The notes beneath the pieces are model-generated. The model was not told the DNA's origin. It saw only the letters and a program-made list of their open reading frames with translations, and did no database searches. The position numbers and the translations under genes were made by a program. This document shows, piece by piece, positions 62,264-64,000 of a stretch of 64,000 nucleotides of DNA (position 1 is its first letter; each line of letters opens with the position of its first letter). This stretch comes from Sphingobium sp. EM0848 (GTDB lineage Bacteria; Pseudomonadota; Alphaproteobacteria; Sphingomonadales; Sphingomonadaceae): assembly GCF_013375555.1 (NCBI RefSeq), contig NZ_JABXWB010000001.1, forward strand, positions 2,871,501 through 2,935,500, read 5' to 3'.

Positions 62264-63595
62264 ATGACCGTCATCACCCGCTTCGCCCCATCGCCGACCG
62301 GCAACCTGCATGTCGGCAATATCCGTGCCGCGCTCCACAACTGGCTGTGGGCGAGGAAAAGTGGCGGCCAATTCCTGCTGCGTCTGGACGACACCGATCT
62401 TGAACGCTCGCGCCCCGAATATGCGGAAAGCATCAAGGCGGACCTGATATGGCTTGGCCTCCACTGGGACGGCGAGGAAAAGCAGTCCGACCGCTTCGCT
62501 CTCTACGAGGAACGGTTCGAAGCCCTCAAGGCCTCGGGCCATGTCTACCCCGCCTATGAAAGCCAACAGGAACTGGAACTGCGCCGCAAGGTTCTGCTCG
62601 GCCGGGGCCTTCCCCCGGTCTATGACCGCGCCGCCCTGTCCCTGACCGCCGATCAGATTGCCGCCTATGAAGCGGAAGGTCGTCGGCCCCATTGGCGCTT
62701 CCGGCTCGACCATGATCAGTCCATCGTCTGGACCGACCTGATCCGGGGCGAGCAGCGCTTCGATCCGAAACTGCTGTCCGACCCAGTGATCCGTCGCGCT
62801 GACGGTAGCTGGCTCTACATGCTTCCCTCGGTGATCGACGATATCGCCATGGGCGTCACCCATGTCCTGCGCGGGGAGGATCATGTGTCGAACACCGCGA
62901 CGCAGATCCAGATGTTCACCGCGCTCGGCGTTGAACTCCCGGCCTTCGCCCATGAAGCCCTGCTCACGGGCAGCGAAGGCAAGCTCTCCAAACGGCTCGG
63001 CTCGCTCGGCGTCGCCCATTTCCGCGAAATCGGGCTTGAACCCGCCGCCATCGCTGCGCTGCTCGCCCGCCTCGGCAGTTCCATGCCGATCGAGCCGTTC
63101 GCGGATAGGCAACCGCTGATCGACAGCTTCGACTTCGCGCATTTCGGCCGGGCCCCGGCGCGCTTCGACGAGGGGGAACTGGCGACCCTGAACCAGAAGA
63201 TCGTCCATCTCCTCTCTTACAGCGCGGTGTCGAGCCGCCTGCCAGAGGGCATGGACGAAGCAGCATGGGACGCCATCTGCCCCAATCTGGAAACCGTCGC
63301 GGGCGCTGGGGAATGGTGGCAGATCGTCACCGGCCCGATCGACGCCCCCGCCCCGGCGGAAGAGGACCGCGACTTCCTCGCCCTGGCCCATGACATTCTT
63401 TCGCAAGCCGATTTCGACGCGGCCATCTGGCGCACCCTCACCGAAGCGCTGAAGACGGAAACCGGCCGCAAGGGCAAGGCTTTGTTCCTTCCCCTGCGCC
63501 GCGCACTGACCGGCATGGATCATGGCCCGGACATGGGCCAACTCCTGCCGCTGATCGGGAAAAGCGAAGCGCTGAAGCGCCTCAGCGTCGGATAG
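62264..63595 (+). CDS. gltX: Glutamate-tRNA ligase
   Basis: 443 aa class I synthetase. The HIGH-like motif is FAPSPTGNLHVGNIRAALHN and the KMSKS-like motif is EGKLSKRLGSLG. VTHVLRGEDHVSNTATQIQM is conserved, and the C-terminal anticodon-binding domain is helical. Many alphaproteobacteria carry two gltX copies, one mischarging tRNA-Gln; which copy this is cannot be told here. Convergent overlap of 14 bases with the next gene. Confidence 0.95.
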   Translation: MTVITRFAPSPTGNLHVGNIRAALHNWLWARKSGGQFLLRLDDTDLERSRPEYAESIKADLIWLGLHWDGEEKQSDRFALYEERFEALKASGHVYPAYESQQELELRRKVLLGRGLPPVYDRAALSLTADQIAAYEAEGRRPHWRFRLDHDQSIVWTDLIRGEQRFDPKLLSDPVIRRADGSWLYMLPSVIDDIAMGVTHVLRGEDHVSNTATQIQMFTALGVELPAFAHEALLTGSEGKLSKRLGSLGVAHFREIGLEPAAIAALLARLGSSMPIEPFADRQPLIDSFDFAHFGRAPARFDEGELATLNQKIVHLLSYSAVSSRLPEGMDEAAWDAICPNLETVAGAGEWWQIVTGPIDAPAPAEEDRDFLALAHDILSQADFDAAIWRTLTEALKTETGRKGKALFLPLRRALTGMDHGPDMGQLLPLIGKSEALKRLSVG

Positions 63596-64000
63596 CGTCC
63601 AGCGCCTTGCCCACCGCCAATATGCCCTCTGGCGAAGCGGCAAAACCCATATGGGTGCAGTCGACCTCAATCGCCCGGTCGCGCTCCCCGGCGCGGCCCT
63701 TGGCGCATCGGGGCAGGACCACGCCGTCACGCTGCGACCACAGGGCCACGGTCGGCACCGGCGGCTTTTCCTCCCGGTTGCAGGCAAAGGGCGGCCGATC
63801 CACCGGAAAGCCGGAAACAAGCTGATAGAGCCGCCAGGCATGATTGGCACGCGGATCGCCGGAAAAGGGCGTGCCCATCGTCACTACCCCGCCGACTTTC
63901 TCCGTCGCATATTTCGCATATTCCCGCGCGAACAGACCACCCAGACTCCAGCCCACCAGAGTCACCTTGGCGCCGGTCTTGCGGCGAATGGCGTCCACCC
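63582..64000 (-). CDS. Alpha/beta hydrolase, lipase-like (N-terminus outside window)
   Basis: Partial: the frame is open to the window edge. Nucleophile GWSLGG in LVGWSLGGLFAREYAKYATE, then VVTMGTPFSGDPRANHAW, SQRDGVVLPRCAK (acid region) and CTHMGFAASPEG (His) give an esterase/lipase triad. Cysteines at CNREEK and DCTH could pair if secreted. Substrate unknown. The real start lies beyond 64000. Confidence 0.75.
   Translation of the reverse strand, partial: VDAIRRKTGAKVTLVGWSLGGLFAREYAKYATEKVGGVVTMGTPFSGDPRANHAWRLYQLVSGFPVDRPPFACNREEKPPVPTVALWSQRDGVVLPRCAKGRAGERDRAIEVDCTHMGFAASPEGILAVGKALDAIRR

Overview
The window is GC-rich alphaproteobacterial DNA, most likely from a sphingomonad (Sphingobium, Sphingomonas or Novosphingobium type). 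This rests on the trb/DUF2840/DUF2285/DUF736 conjugation set, the style of the housekeeping genes (ruvAB, prs, hisN, gltX, nadE) and the codon use. No rRNA gene or CRISPR array was seen.

Positions 1 to about 39,075 look like one end of an integrative and conjugative element (ICE), probably with cargo. Genes 60-3468 encode an aromatic ring-cleavage set: extradiol dioxygenase, acyl-CoA ligase and meta-cleavage hydrolase. A LysR regulator follows, translationally coupled to a small TrbK-like membrane protein. From 4830 to 14403 the minus strand carries a complete Tn4371/RP4-type mating-pair operon, trbB-C-D-E-J-K-L-F-G-I plus DUF2274, nearly all joined by 4-base overlaps. Upstream lie a CopG-like protein, the TraG coupling protein, a MOBP relaxase with a likely oriT (18735-18893), a lytic transglycosylase, DUF736, the TraF peptidase, DUF2840, an iteron array, RepA, an AlpA-like protein and DUF2285. 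A more variable part (23831-30812) holds a small XRE regulator, DUF932, a methyltransferase with a Fur-like palindrome, a heme-binding barrel protein and a Na/Pi transporter. A ParB-like protein (30909-32993) follows. The element appears to end at the 3' end of tRNA-Gly(GCC) (39074-39148). No integrase is seen, so the other end should lie to the left of the window.

The most unusual part is the cargo between parB and the tRNA (33411-38702). A plus-strand operon encodes an acyl-carrier-like protein, an XRE regulator, an ImmA/IrrE metalloprotease fused to a chagasin-like (I42) cysteine-protease inhibitor domain, a cytoplasmic papain-like C1 peptidase, and a divergent thymidylate-synthase-fold protein. 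It converges, with a 34-base overlap, on a minus-strand operon for an RHH regulator, a MazG-like protein and a uracil-DNA-glycosylase-family protein. Both operons start at palindromic operators. A protease next to its presumed inhibitor, together with three nucleotide/DNA-base enzymes, suggests an undescribed defence or nucleotide-control system; this is inference.

From 39,149 on the content is ordinary chromosome: a periplasmic molybdenum aldehyde oxidoreductase (paoABC), a TonB-dependent receptor, S1/P1 nuclease, tRNA-Thr(GGT), Xaa-Pro aminopeptidase, oligopeptidase B, thioesterase, DUF1345 protein, ruvAB, acyl-CoA synthetase, glyoxalases I and II, a SIMPL protein, histidinol phosphatase, VOC protein, prs, nadE, gltX and the end of an alpha/beta hydrolase cut by the window edge.
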